Positions 12,400-23,086 of a stretch of DNA of 64,000 nt are shown in pieces (within the stretch, counting starts at the first letter, position 1; each line of letters opens with the position of its first letter). Location: positions 22,201,789 to 22,265,788 of the forward strand of contig NC_037091.1 in NCBI RefSeq assembly GCF_002994745.2. Direction: 5' to 3'. The position numbers and the translations under genes are program-made. Source of the DNA: Rosa chinensis (taxonomy: Eukaryota > Streptophyta > Magnoliopsida > Rosales > Rosaceae). The notes beneath the pieces were generated by a model. That model had not been told where the DNA came from, made no database searches, and saw only the letters and a program-made list of their open reading frames with translations.

Positions 12400-13201
12400 A
12401 AAAAAGTACCTTTCTGTTCAGCCAATTTTTAAAACCCTCACAGTCCTTCTTGAAATGACCTATTTTCTTGCAGAAGAAACATTTCATTGGACCATTTGTT
12501 TTGACAAACTTGTTTTGTACAGATCAGTCTTCACAACAAAATTTGATGAACTAGGCTTAAGTTCTTGTTGCCAAAGGTTTTCTTATTCTTTGGCTTGCAA
12601 TGTGGTTAATGCTCACTGCTTTTCCCTTTTTGCTCATTTCATCTTCTTCCTGCAAACAAATGGAAATCAATTCATTAAGACTCCATTTTTCTTTTGTGTG
12701 TTATAGAGGCTCTTCAGGTGACTATATTGATCTGGGAAAGAATTCAGTAGCATCTGCACCAGAAAAGGATCATCAATGTTCATGTTCAGGCTCTTCAGTT
12801 TTGCAGCAATATCAATCCCTTTCATAATATACTCCCTTATGCTTCCTTGTCCAGTAAATTTCATCCCAGTCAGTGCATTCATCAGTTTGCTAACCTCAGC
12901 CTTGTCAGAAACCTTGTATTTCTCAGCAATTGAATTGAAGTACACTTTGGCAAATTCAGAATCTGGCATACCTCCTTTGACAGCATCAGTCATGCTCTTT
13001 TTCATACAAATCAGTGCCATCCTGTTGTGTTTGTGCCATAGCAGGTACCTATCCTGGCCTCCTTTGAAGATGTTGCTGTTAGTTCAGTAGGTGGATCTTC
13101 TCTAAGCACATGATCAAGTCCATATTCCTAGGTTGGTTCTATGTCTCCTTCCACTTTTTGAAATTCAGTCCATTGAGCAATTCAACTTGATTGATGCTCA
13201 T
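12400..13201 (-). pseudogene. Copia gag with zinc knuckle, broken
   Basis: The minus-strand start at 13201 begins MSINQVELLNGLNFKKWKE, the usual N-terminus of Copia gag. Two stops and frame changes follow before a 117-codon UBN2-type gag block at 13020-12667 (MPDSEFAKVYFNSIAEKYKV...). Near 12430-12480 a CCHC knuckle is readable as CFFCKKIGHFKKDC, which binds RNA in the particle. Confidence 0.85.
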
Positions 13202-13931
13202 TGGAAAATGCATTGCTGAATTGTTCAGTTTCAAATCAGTCACTCATTGTGTCTATATTCACACATATATATGTTCTAGTTTAACCATATACCAGAGATA
13301 TATATACGCTAATCCAAATGTTATATTCACATGGAATAAACATTTAAATGAATTTATATGTACAGATAAGTAAACATATATCATTTCAAGATGTTGATAT
13401 CATTTGTGATACATTATCTCCAAGGATACATGAATGTTTATTACCACACATATTTATGTATTAAACCTGAAAGTCTCATTTAGATTCTAACTGCTTTGGA
13501 AGTTAGATACAGTATTGAACTTTCAGATTTATCTTAATGGTTTCTTTCTTGAATGTAGATCTGTATACATATTTCAACTATTTTGATAGTATTGAACATT
13601 ATGCAGACCACATTTCTAAAGAAATTACTTGATCTATTGCATAAATCAGCATATTCATGGCTACTGTGGCAGCATTATGGACGTACATGAAATATGCAGT
13701 AGTCTTTCTATTTGGTAACATTATATATTATAAATGTGCATTGTGATCATCGATGTTATAAATGTAGCAGTTATATGAATCGAAAATAGTCCTAAACAAG
13801 TTACTATCCAAATAACATCTTTATCTGTATTATGTTTCATGCAGATTTCAATGAATCAATCTTCATTTTCTAGTCCCAGAAAACATATCTCAGTATGAAA
13901 TGGTATACATCAATTAAATTTGAGCATAGTT

Positions 13932-13943
13932 GCTCTGATGCCA
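13932..13943 (-). promoter_or_regulatory. Primer-binding site (initiator tRNA-Met type)
   Basis: The minus strand reads TGGCATCAGAGC two bases inside the 5' LTR. This matches the common plant initiator-Met complement TGGTATCAGAGC with one mismatch, and fixes the element's orientation as minus. Confidence 0.8.
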
Positions 13944-14125
13944 ATTGTAAGATTACAACTATAATTAAACATGAAAACTCAATAAACTAGCACAGGTTTA
14001 GATAAATGTAAATAAACAGATACGAATGATAACTGACTTGGTTGATTGTTGTTGCAATCCATTCGATCTTCTCTAGATGCACACTGTATTTCTGCTTTTG
14101 CTTGATGGGACAAACCAGATGAGAA

Positions 14126-16388
14126 TGACAGGACCCGACCCAAGTTTCGCCCCGAAACTCAGATACGAGCCTGTGGGCCACTTCAGGTGAATTTTGCCGA
14201 AAAATAGGCAGAACCTCCCCTAAAATAGGCAAGCCAAATATTCACAAAACCTGGACAAGTTTATAATAAACTCCTATTCACATGCACATCCATATTTACA
14301 TTCCACATGTAAAAGTTACATTCAGAAAGTACGAATTCCACCTTCACTTCAATACGATAATAGATTCTCAAGCATTAACATTCTCCAAAATAAAAGGTTG
14401 TCGAGCAGTGCTACATAACTAAGCCGATATCCTACAAGGTAGTTAAGTATTAACCTACAGTCAAAAACGGAAGCGCTGGTTCCTATGCCTCAAGTTCCTG
14501 GACGCGATCTCGGCAAATTGAAATTCGGGCATTTGAAAAACGAAGGGCCCAAGGGAAAACATTTAAAATCCGTTAGAGTGAGTGGACAAAACTGAAATAA
14601 GTTATGAAACGATTAATTGAATGCTTCCCCATTTCTCTTGTTAACAAACCAACATGCAGCGAGATTCCATAATATTCCAACTCAATCCTTTTCAAGAAAA
14701 CTCATTTGATGATTAGAAAGGACTGCTATCTAATCATCTCATGCCATCTGGAGGGACTGCTACCCAGATGACGTATCAGAAGGGTTGCCAACCAGAATAG
14801 GAGGCGGTGGGTAGAAGGGACTGCCAACTAGCCACAGGGAGTTAGAAGGGACTGCCAACTAACTACCTCATGTCATCTGGAAGGGACTGCCAACAGATGA
14901 CGCATCGGAAGGGACTGCCAACCGGGATGTAGTCTGGAAGGGGCTGCCAACCAGACTATTACCTAGAAGGGACATCCAACTAGGTAATATACGCATGCGC
15001 TAAAGATAGCCTCCTTGCCAACTTTTTTCTTTAATCCATTTCTTTCATGATATCACATTTTCTCAAATAATATCCTTAAAAACTTAATACCATGCTGCAT
15101 GCATTGTTTAAATAAAATAACAATCCACTCACAGGTGAGTCTCGCAGTTATTCCCGTTGCCTGCCCGTGTCCTCCTCACTCGAGGGTTCAGTATGTCCTA
15201 TAGTAAATGGGCATGATATAATTAACCATAATGAGGAAACAATCTAAAATCAAAACTCATTCCTTCTGGAATTACTCATAAATTCTAAAAAAAATAAAAA
15301 GAATCCCACTCCTCAATTTGGAATTTATATTCTTGAATACAGAATTTCCTTACAAATCACGCCCTCGCTTAATCTTTAACCTTCACAAGGATCGTTTCGA
15401 TAATATAATCAACTCCACTTCAATCCTTAATCATAATTAACCACAAAATATACATAATTTCCTTTTCCAAATCTCCACATTCTTTCTTAATCTTCCTTTC
15501 AATTCACAATCTCAACTCCAATCCCTCAACAAAGTAAGACAATTCCGCATATCATTAATAGCAATTAATCAAGAGATTTAACTCATACAATTTATAACCC
15601 ATAATAATCAAAACAACTTAACAAACATCAAATTTCCAAGAAATCTCAAACCAAACAACCTCAAGCCTAAAACATAACTCAGAAATTAAATTAAGGGTTT
15701 TGGAGGTGCTCGCTCAGCCTCCTCACCACCACCACCACCACAGCAGCACGTGGCTTCACGCGCCACCACATCAACCACCAAATTCGGCCAACTAAACAAG
15801 TTCAAAACATCACCACAACACACCCATCAACTTCTATACCTGCAACAACAAACAATCCACACGGTTTGGCCGGAAAATCAACCTGAAACCAAGCAAACCG
15901 ACGAGCTACTGTTCATCACCACTGTTCATCATCAATCCCACTTCCTCTGGCCAAATCAAGCTGAGATGAAAGAGGATGAAGAGAGGAAGCTTCGATGGCC
16001 GGCGACGAGTCCAACAAGGTCTGGCTGCGGTGATTTCGCCAGAATTTGGGTCCGGTCCGAGGAGAAGAGAAAAGAAAAGGGGAGGGCTGGAGGTCGGGCT
16101 CTGTCCCGATTTTTCACTCTCTCTCTCTCCTCTTATTTACCCACTTTACTCTTTTAGAAACCAGTAAATAAATAAATAAAAATGAATAGTAACTTCAATC
16201 ATTAAATCACAACTTCCCCGTAACAACTCCAATCTAGACAAACTACGTGTCCACGAACTCGATTCTTCGTAACCTACGTATGACATTCACAAGGAGATTC
16301 CTAATTTACCGGGCTAAAGAAAAAGTCACTCTTCGGTCAATAACGGTAAAAAGTAACTAGTAAAAACTTTAAGGTACGGGGTATTACA
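14126..16388 (-). mobile_element. Solo LTR, 2.26 kb, nested in the Copia LTR
   Basis: It begins TGACAGGACCCGACCC and ends GGGGTATTACA, a TG...CA element. Perfect 5-bp duplications GAGAA flank it (14121-14125 and 16389-16393), and removing it restores the Copia LTR sequence. The minus strand starts TGTAATACCCCG, a style seen in plant Gypsy LTRs, so minus is the likely sense. There is no internal protein-coding region. Frames near 15750-16167 are composition artefacts. Loss of the interior by LTR-LTR recombination is inferred. Confidence 0.85.
14708..14989. repeat. Array of hairpins: conserved 13-nt loop, different stems
   Basis: The core AAGGGACTGCCAA recurs about nine times, every 25-45 bp. 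In most units the flanks are complementary to each other but unrelated between units. Perfect stems: GATGATTAG/CTAATCATC (14708-14716 with 14730-14738), CATCTGG/CCAGATG (14745-14751 with 14764-14770), GTCATCTG/CAGATGAC (14872-14879 with 14894-14901), TAGTCTGG/CCAGACTA (14930-14937 with 14951-14958) and TATTACCTAG/CTAGGTAATA (14957-14966 with 14980-14989). AGTTAG/CTAACT (14840-14845 with 14859-14864) is shorter, and GTGGGTAG/CTAGCCAC (14807-14814 with 14828-14835) has one mismatch. It lies within the solo LTR. Confidence 0.9.
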
Positions 16389-16744
16389 GAGAATGAGTTT
16401 TTGTGTTGTAGCAGGGATCAAAAACGAAATCTTCACATACATAAGCTGTTGTGACAGTAGCAGTTACATGACAGTTCCTTCCATCAAGGAATTGTCAAAG
16501 TAACTGTTTGTCTTAATCAGATTTGTCCAAATGATCATACCATTTGAATTTTGAATTCAAAACAGATATACTTACACATTATCTTAATTCGGTTACTAAA
16601 TTAAGTCTATATATATATATATATGTATGTAAGTGACTGCAGTTGTACTTTATAATCAAAATAATTTGTTTACATTAAGCTACCGTATATACAATATATA
16701 ATATCTAGTTCATTCTGCTCATATGCAGTGTGATCAATCTTACA

Positions 16745-17437
16745 CTTCTCTCCCAAAAAAAAAAAAAAAAAGCAGAGCAATTTATAGTGATGCATATGTG
16801 ATAGTCCATTCGACTCTGACTGACTCTGACATATGCCCAATATCCACACATGATATATATCAAGGCTGCATATCAGATTGTTCAAGATTCTCCTACGGAC
16901 TCAGTTGCTCTATGTTGAAATGAAAAAATACATACCCAATTACATTAAGTTTCGTCATTGAAAGAAAATAAGAGTGCTTTAATTTATGTAATATTAAAAG
17001 CCTTTTATCTCAAGAAAATAGCGGGCGAGTTTGACAGCTAGTGAAGCTTTAAACAAAAGAAACAATTAAGCTGCTGACTTCTAGCTTGTTTCAAAGTCTA
17101 GACAAGCAATTGAAAAAGAAGTTGCAGTCTTCACGTCAAAAGAAAAGGAGATAAAATGTCCAACTAGTTCACTTCAAGTTGAACTCTAAAACCCTCTGTG
17201 TTGTATACAAGCCAAACTCATCTCGGGTGCAGTATAAAAACACTACATGAAAAGAAGAAAAGGAGGGAGGACAACGGAGCACAGCAGCGTGGAAAAAATA
17301 CAAGAAGGAGAAAGCAGCAAGCAGCTTGGAAGACAAAAGGTTCAGACCTCATTCCATTGCTCTCCACCACCTTCTCTTTTCTGTTGCAGCCCTCCTCACA
17401 ACGGCACCTTCGGGTGTCAATGATGTCAAAGCCAACA
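16745..17437. other. Non-coding spacer with poly(A) run
   Basis: Starts at the Copia target duplication, with an 18-nt A run at 16755-16772. No gene was seen. The 82-codon frame at 17198-17446 has no recognisable motif. Confidence 0.5.
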
Positions 17438-17691
17438 TGCGAGTAGCGTCCCGATGAACCATGCCGGAGCAGCGCCTCCGATGACCATGCCGGGCAACGT
17501 CCCGATGAACCATGCCGGGCAGCGACCCGATGAACTCATGCCAGGCAGCGTCCCGATGAACTCATGCCAGGCAGCGTCCCGATGAACTCATGTCGGGCAG
17601 CGTCCCGATGAACTCATGCAGGGCAGCGTCCCGATGAACTCATGCCGGGCAGCGTCCCGATGAATATACCGGAGCAGCGTCTCCGATGTTC
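17438..17691 (+). repeat. 26-bp tandem repeat, about ten units
   Basis: The unit is CAGCGTCCCGATGAACTCATGCC plus GGG or AGG. The middle units (17540-17670) are nearly identical and the end units diverged (GGAGCAGCGCCTCCGATG). GGG and CCC within a unit can pair across CAGCGT. Confidence 0.93.
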
Positions 17692-19678
17692 TATAAACAG
17701 AACAGTCCTCCTATCACCATGTCAAATTAAAAGGGACCTGCCTTTAAAGCACCAACTCAAATAACACAAAAAATATGAACAAAGTCTAAGTAGACAGAGA
17801 CTCACCTTCAAATTGAAGCTCTAGAGTCCTGACTGCAGCTGCTGTCCTCGCCTGGTACCTGCACAAAAGGGTTTGTCAAATTTAAAACCCTTAAAGTTGC
17901 AGCAATGGGAGTTGACAAAGCACAAAGAAATTGTTTTCGGTGCAAAGAAACTAAGAGAAAACGACAGAAGGTTCACCGTCGAATCAATTTCTGGAACTCT
18001 GAAATTTGTGACACCACAGCTCCTGTACTTGATTTGTACCTACATAAAAAATAATAAAGAGGTTTTGTTAATTTAACGAAAGCCTTGAAATTGCAGCAGT
18101 TGGTAATACAAATGGAAGGCAAAGTCTTCATGTTCACAATGAACCAAGGGCATTCTATTTGACCAAAGTACGAAGCAAAAAATAAAAAGCAAACAAAAAG
18201 GGAGCAAGAATGATATGCTGGTGGCATTTGCAGAAGAGAGTTCCATCAAATTGCACAAGTACAACGAGAATGACAAAAGCAAAATGACCAGCCTGCGTTC
18301 TCGGGTACGATATGTCGAGGTGCAAACAATTGTAAACAGAAGAAACAAAGTAGAAGCCGTGAGGTGGAATAGCAAGACAAAGTTCAAAACTTGATTATGG
18401 TGAATTGCTACAGCGTCAAGACCATTTGTCCTTGGGTAAAAATCAAATTCAACTACTCAAAGGCTGTAGCAAGTTTTAAGCCAATATTGCTGCAAGAATT
18501 CGAAGCGGTGCAGATATGAAAAAAAGCTAAAGAACAAAAGTCTTTGGTGGTGATCAATGTCAACAAAGCAATTCCAAGAACTCACAAATGCACAAAGCAA
18601 TATAAAAAAAATGAAAGTTCTGGCAATGTTGTAGGCCATGTGAGAAGGTTTAATTAAGCTGAGAACTAAACAGAAGGCTTAATTAACAATTGCACAAGTT
18701 ACAAGCTTGATGAGGTGTTGCCATAAGAACAAATGAAGAAAAGTCTAGCATTGATTTTTATAATCAAGTTTAAAGAAAACTTGGCGGTGGTATTGCAGAT
18801 AAGAGAGCTTAATTAAGCTATACATGAGACAAAAAGCTTAATTAAATAAGGCAACAAAGCTTTGTAATGGGTTTGTGAATACAAAGGTGAAGAAGCAAAA
18901 AGGGAAAACTATAATTGAATACTTACCCGGTACAAATCACCGTGAGCCTAGGCCAATTCTCTCATCGAAATCACTGCAAAATATCAAAGGAAGGATGTCA
19001 AGACCTGCGCTCTCGGATTACGAAGCCAGAAGCAAAAATAAGTGGGAATTTCTTACCCAATTTCTCTTCACGGAATAGGAGGATGAAGCTGATTGCAAGC
19101 TTTATGTTGGGGAACTCTTTTGTGTCGAAAACCCAGTTGCAATTCCATCTCCAAGTTGGCTTCCAACCTCGAATCCAATTTGCAGAAGTTTGTGTCCTAC
19201 TGTGTTTCGGATCGGGCGGACTGAAGGTAGTGGAGAGTGAAGCCAAGCAGTCGTGAGAAAGGGAAAATAAAAGAGTGATAAATAAAAATTATATAGCAGT
19301 TGGGCCGCTGGGAAGCTTTGGGTTTCTGAGAAGTTTATGGGTGTCCATAGTAAAATTTGATGCCCAAATAGAAGTTTGGTGCACTTCCCCAAATTCTTTT
19401 TAAGAAAAATTGAGACTTGGAGTTCACTCGTTACATTGGGGGTCCATGTATTAAATTTGGGGCTGAGAAAGATTCATGGATCGAGGAACATGAGTCGCGA
19501 GGATACAAAAAGAAGCCCATGTCCAAATTTAGGTCCATTTGAAGAATTCGACAAAGCATGACGCTCCGGGTTTCCATTTCAAAATACCCGAGCTTTGGTT
19601 TCGTTAAAAATACCTCGGAACCTAAAAAATATCCCTTTGGTACAAAACCAAGAAAAATCCCAAAAGCCACAAAGTGTA

Positions 19679-20158
19679 TGAACTACAATGGTTTGATCCC
19701 TACAAAAGGGTATGTAGGCAATCTAGCGACCCACTAGATGCAACCACAAATTCAAATCGAATCCCTGACTCCACCAGTCAAATTCAGCCAATCCGAATCC
19801 CTGACTCCACCAGTCAAATTCGTCCAAACACCAAAAAATAAAATCATTCCCAAATTACCCAAAAGCAAATTCAAGGGCATTAAACCCTCACAGATATCTC
19901 AAACACAAATCAAAAAATAAATGGGTCATCTACCCATTTAAATCCCAAATGCTGGAACTACATGTGGTTTGATCCCGCAAGGGTATGTAGGCAATCTGGA
20001 ATCAAATAATCTAGATGCAACCGCATCCTAAACACTTTTCCTATTCCAAAATCCAAGCCTTCCAATGGGTCGTTCACCTATTGGAACTCTTGACCTATGA
20101 GTGGCTTGATCCCTTCCCGGTATGTAGGCAACCCATTCCAAAATTCGGGTGCAGCCGC
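19679..20158 (+). repeat. Three dispersed copies of a 65-75 bp LTR motif
   Basis: Copies at 19679-19745, 19954-20025 and 20090-20158 share (G/C)TTTGATCCC...GGGTATGTAGGCAA... and end GATGCAACC or GTGCAGCC. A duplicated CCCTGACTCCACCAGTCAAA lies between the first two copies (19763-19820). Confidence 0.75.
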
Positions 20159-20776
20159 AAAAACAAACAAACACACATTGGTTTCTTTATAAATGGAATC
20201 AAAGGGTGTTCCCTTGTAACAAGGGATTGTAATTAAGAGACACATTCTGTCTTGAATGGGTCGAACCCGAAATAATTAAAACTCTATTCTGTTAATGAAT
20301 ACGAGTGAAATTACGTTTGGTGACATTTTACACTTTGTGCAATTTTTTGCCCAACACTCTATTAAAAGGATTCCTTTGCACTTTTTATTTGGATTTTTTC
20401 TTACTGTTATTGGGATGTAGATACTGAAAAGGTCGTGCATATCATATGTCCATTTGGGAGAAGTTTTCGATAAGTTGATATTCAGTCTGACAAATTCGAG
20501 TTGTAAGTAGCATGACCTTGGATTATTGAGTCGCAAGAAGAGTGCACTAAGCACATGATGGTGATTTTCTCATATGATTTATAGTTTTTGGCGGGTGCTA
20601 GAATGACAATTAAATATGTGACCTTTAGGTGGTACTTTCATTTTCTCATATGTCCTATCAGGAACTACAGATCTCTGATTGAGTCATGCTTTTAGATGTG
20701 GAATATGTTATCCCTTATTTTCTCACTTTTCAATATGCTTTTTTTTTTTTTTCTTTTCCCTCCCTGAATTTGGTAG

Positions 20777-20903
20777 GTCATCCATCTATCCAAAGATCCT
20801 AAGGTGAAGAAGTACCATGATGCCACGGACGTACCTCATTTTTCGTGAGCTTTATGACCAGCAGCTATCTCATCGTTCGCTGATGGCTCAAACCTTGATA
20901 TAG
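20777..20903 (+). pseudogene. FGGY carbohydrate (D-ribulose) kinase, last exon
   Basis: After the AG acceptor at 20775-20776 the frame reads VIHLSKDPKVKKYHDA. A small insertion near 20823-20835 shifts the frame, and it resumes as FRELYDQQLSHRSLMAQTLI and a TAG at 20901. This is the expected C-terminal end of the FGGY kinase, directly continuing the exon at 942-1068: ...GQ then VIH, phase 0. The insertion kills the frame, matching the lesions in the upstream exon. Confidence 0.78.
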
Positions 20904-21994
20904 GTTCTTGTGCCTCTTTGCATCAGCGGATTCTCTCACTCAATAGATTCATTTATGGGGCCAATATGCTTTCTATATCGGAAGAGAAAATGCCTGGTGC
21001 TGTGAAGTTATGTTGAAGAAAATACACATTTTTATATGTAGAGCCTCGACTTTTGCAGCTCTTTGATGGAAGTTTTTCAAAAGCCAAATTAATGTACAGG
21101 AAGCGCTAAAGAAAATTGAGAATTAGTACAGTTAATAGTTCGAGGTTCATCTGGTAAAAAATTGTGTTCTGCCTTAGTATTGATAATAATCTGCGTTAGT
21201 ATTGATAATAAGCTTAAATTGGATTGTCTGCCGCATTCATGAAACGATTTTGGGGTTAATTTTTCTTTTTGTCCTTTCAGTGATGTCTACTTCAAAGTTC
21301 ACATATTATGACACTTTTTCCCTTCTGAAAAGTTGGTCCATCTATGGAGAGTCGTCTTAATTAGTTTGGAGCAAATGAAAATGGGAGTCAATAGATCCTG
21401 ACCACTTAATTTATCATTGAAAATTTCCACTGCTTATCTTGATTTTGTTGTGTTCAAGAGTCTTTAATCTCTTTTGGTGCATTTCCCTTAGTCAGCTTGA
21501 TTGGACTGATTTCAAACAAGAAAATATATGGAAATCTGTTTGTGTTCTGTCACCGTGTGCCATAATCACGATCCATGAATCCAGCATGTGAATATGCATG
21601 AGACTCATTGAGCCATAACTTGTTCGGTGGTTGATATAACTTTAGTCCAAGTCGGAGCAACTTCCAAAAACCTCAGTCAGTACGGTCTCACTTTTAACGT
21701 GTCTTCTACTCTTAAATTTACCTGGGTTTCACCCTTTCTGCTGCTTCCATGGGTTCCATTCTCTTCTTATTTTTACATTTTTTTTTCGGTTCATCATAAA
21801 ATCATTATTTTTTTTTTCACTTCTATATATTGGATGAGGTGAATATGAGGTTTTCCTTTCATTTGATACAAATGAATAAGATGAAGAAAATAATTTGGTG
21901 AGAAGTTGTGGCATAGATTAATTTTTGGTACTAAATTCCTGCCAAAATTTCTCACCGTTTCCTCTTGAGCTATATACCTATAATAAGTGAAAAG
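20904..21994. other. Intergenic DNA between the FGGY relic and receptor kinase 1
   Basis: No gene seen. The segment about 21089-21165 (AAATTAATGTACAG ... GAGGTTCATCTGGT) has a diverged counterpart at about 33305-33385 upstream of receptor kinase 2, so it belongs to the duplicated unit. Confidence 0.6.
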
Positions 21995-22002
21995 TATATA
22001 AA
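21995..22002 (+). promoter_or_regulatory. Candidate TATA box of receptor kinase 1
   Basis: TATATAAA lies about 215 bp upstream of the chosen ATG at 22217 in an A/T-rich promoter-like region. Position and sequence fit; there is no transcript evidence. Confidence 0.45.
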
Positions 22003-22790
22003 GATTAATTAGGCATTTTCCACTTACTCTAGTCCTACATATTGATTTTTGATGGTGATGGGAGTGGATGAAATTGAACGAGGATGATTATGTCCACACA
22101 CGCAGTCAAGCAACCAAGAAATGGAGCCTTGTGTTTTCATATTACACACTTGTTCTCTTGAGGCAAGCAAATCTTGATCAGCCTTTACACTTTGCATGCA
22201 CATTGCTACTCTCACCATGGGAAACCCACAGATACTCTTACTCGTACCATATGGACTAGTTGTGTTACTTCACTTCTCATGCTTCCTGAAGTTAACCTCA
22301 TCTTCCACTTCCAACTTCACAGATCAAACTGCTCTTCTTGCCATTCAATCCAAACTCACATTTGATCCTACTGAAACTGTCTTGGGTGGCAACTGGACCA
22401 CCAACACAAGCTTCTGTGATTGGATTGGGGTCTCTTGCGGTAATCGAAGGCAAAGAGTCATCGCCTTGGACCTGTCATTTATGGGCCTCCAAGGCACAAT
22501 TGCACCACACGTTGGCAACCTCTCCTTTCTGGTCTCATTGGATCTCCGAAATAACAGCTTCTCTGGGTTCCTGCCGAATGAAATCAGCCGTTTACATTGC
22601 TTGAAGGTACTCATGCTGTATGCCAACCAGTTGGAGGGAAACATCCCTCCAACTTTGTATCGCTGTGAAAAGCTTGAAATTATTAGCCTTGCAATAAACA
22701 AGCTTAGCGGCCATATACCTGAAGAGTTGGCTTTCTTACCCAGACTTGAGCAACTATTTCTTGGTCACAATAATTTTTCTGGTGGAGTTC

Positions 22791-23058
22791 TGTTACGATC
22801 CCCAGGATCGTAACCATGAAACGACATCTCGTAAAGGAAAGAAATGAGAGAAAACTAAAGAAAATAAGTAGATAGAAACTGATTTTTCATTGATATCACT
22901 CTTCAAGCAGACAATGGATATATATAGGCAGCTGATGGACAATTCCATCTACAATACTGAAACGGTGCGCAGCACCAAAATAAGTAAAACGGTGCGTTTA
23001 GAAAATAGATAGCAAGAGTCCCAGTAACACAAGAATTCTAACACCTGGGTTCCTAACA
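22791..23058 (-). repeat. 3' LTR (left copy)
   Basis: 268 bp. In element sense it begins TGTTAGGAACCC and ends GATCGTAACA. The outer end holds a perfect inverted repeat GTTACGATCC-CCA-GGATCGTAAC (22792-22814). Confidence 0.95.
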
Positions 23059-23059
23059 A

Positions 23060-23078
23060 TCCAGCCCCCTTTAAACAA
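23060..23078 (-). promoter_or_regulatory. Polypurine tract of the chimeric element
   Basis: The minus strand reads AAAGGGGGCTGGAT immediately before the 3' LTR, a good plus-strand primer. This fixes orientation. Confidence 0.8.
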
Positions 23079-23086
23079 ACTTGTCC

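Larger units (their letters stand above)
8230..16744 (-). mobile_element. Copia LTR retrotransposon, decayed, with nested solo LTR
   Basis: The LTRs start TGTAAGATT and end AATCTTACA. The left LTR is 8230-8756 (527 bp). The right LTR starts at 13946 and ends at 16744, split by another element at 14126-16388. Flanking 5-mers are CTTTT (8225-8229) and CTTCT (16745-16749), a 4/5 target duplication. The internal region reads on the minus strand: primer-binding site beside the right LTR, gag, zinc knuckle, integrase, reverse transcriptase, RNase H, and polypurine tract beside the left LTR. LTR mismatches and many frameshifts show an old insertion. It lies within the FGGY kinase intron. Confidence 0.92.
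13946..16744 (-). repeat. Copia 5' LTR (right copy), split by a solo LTR
   Basis: The first part is 13946-14125 and the second resumes at 16389 or 16394, after the 5-bp duplication. Together they match the left LTR across its length. The interruption is the element at 14126-16388. Confidence 0.9.
17200..20310 (+). mobile_element. LTR-like segment of Tat/Athila style, truncated or solo
   Basis: Long non-coding stretch with a 26-bp tandem array near its left side and, near its right end, three copies of a GAACTAC...TTTGATCCC...GGTATGTAGGCAA block that I associate with Tat/Athila-type LTRs. It ends near TTTGGTGAC (20308-20316), which could be a degraded primer-binding site. No gag or pol follows. 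The left border is not defined, and identification rests on motif memory, so it is tentative. Confidence 0.4.

Noticed and set aside
15750..16167. Frames of 135 and 63 codons inside the solo LTR
   Set aside because: No family signature and compositionally biased (CACCACC, CTCTCT); they lie in LTR DNA.
17438..17691. Regular GC-rich array that might suggest a CRISPR
   Set aside because: Plant nuclear context, no unique spacers, and the 26-bp units are contiguous; it is a minisatellite.
22196..22216. Upstream in-frame ATG for receptor kinase 1
   Set aside because: Would put seven polar residues before a typical signal peptide; the ATG at 22217 is preferred.
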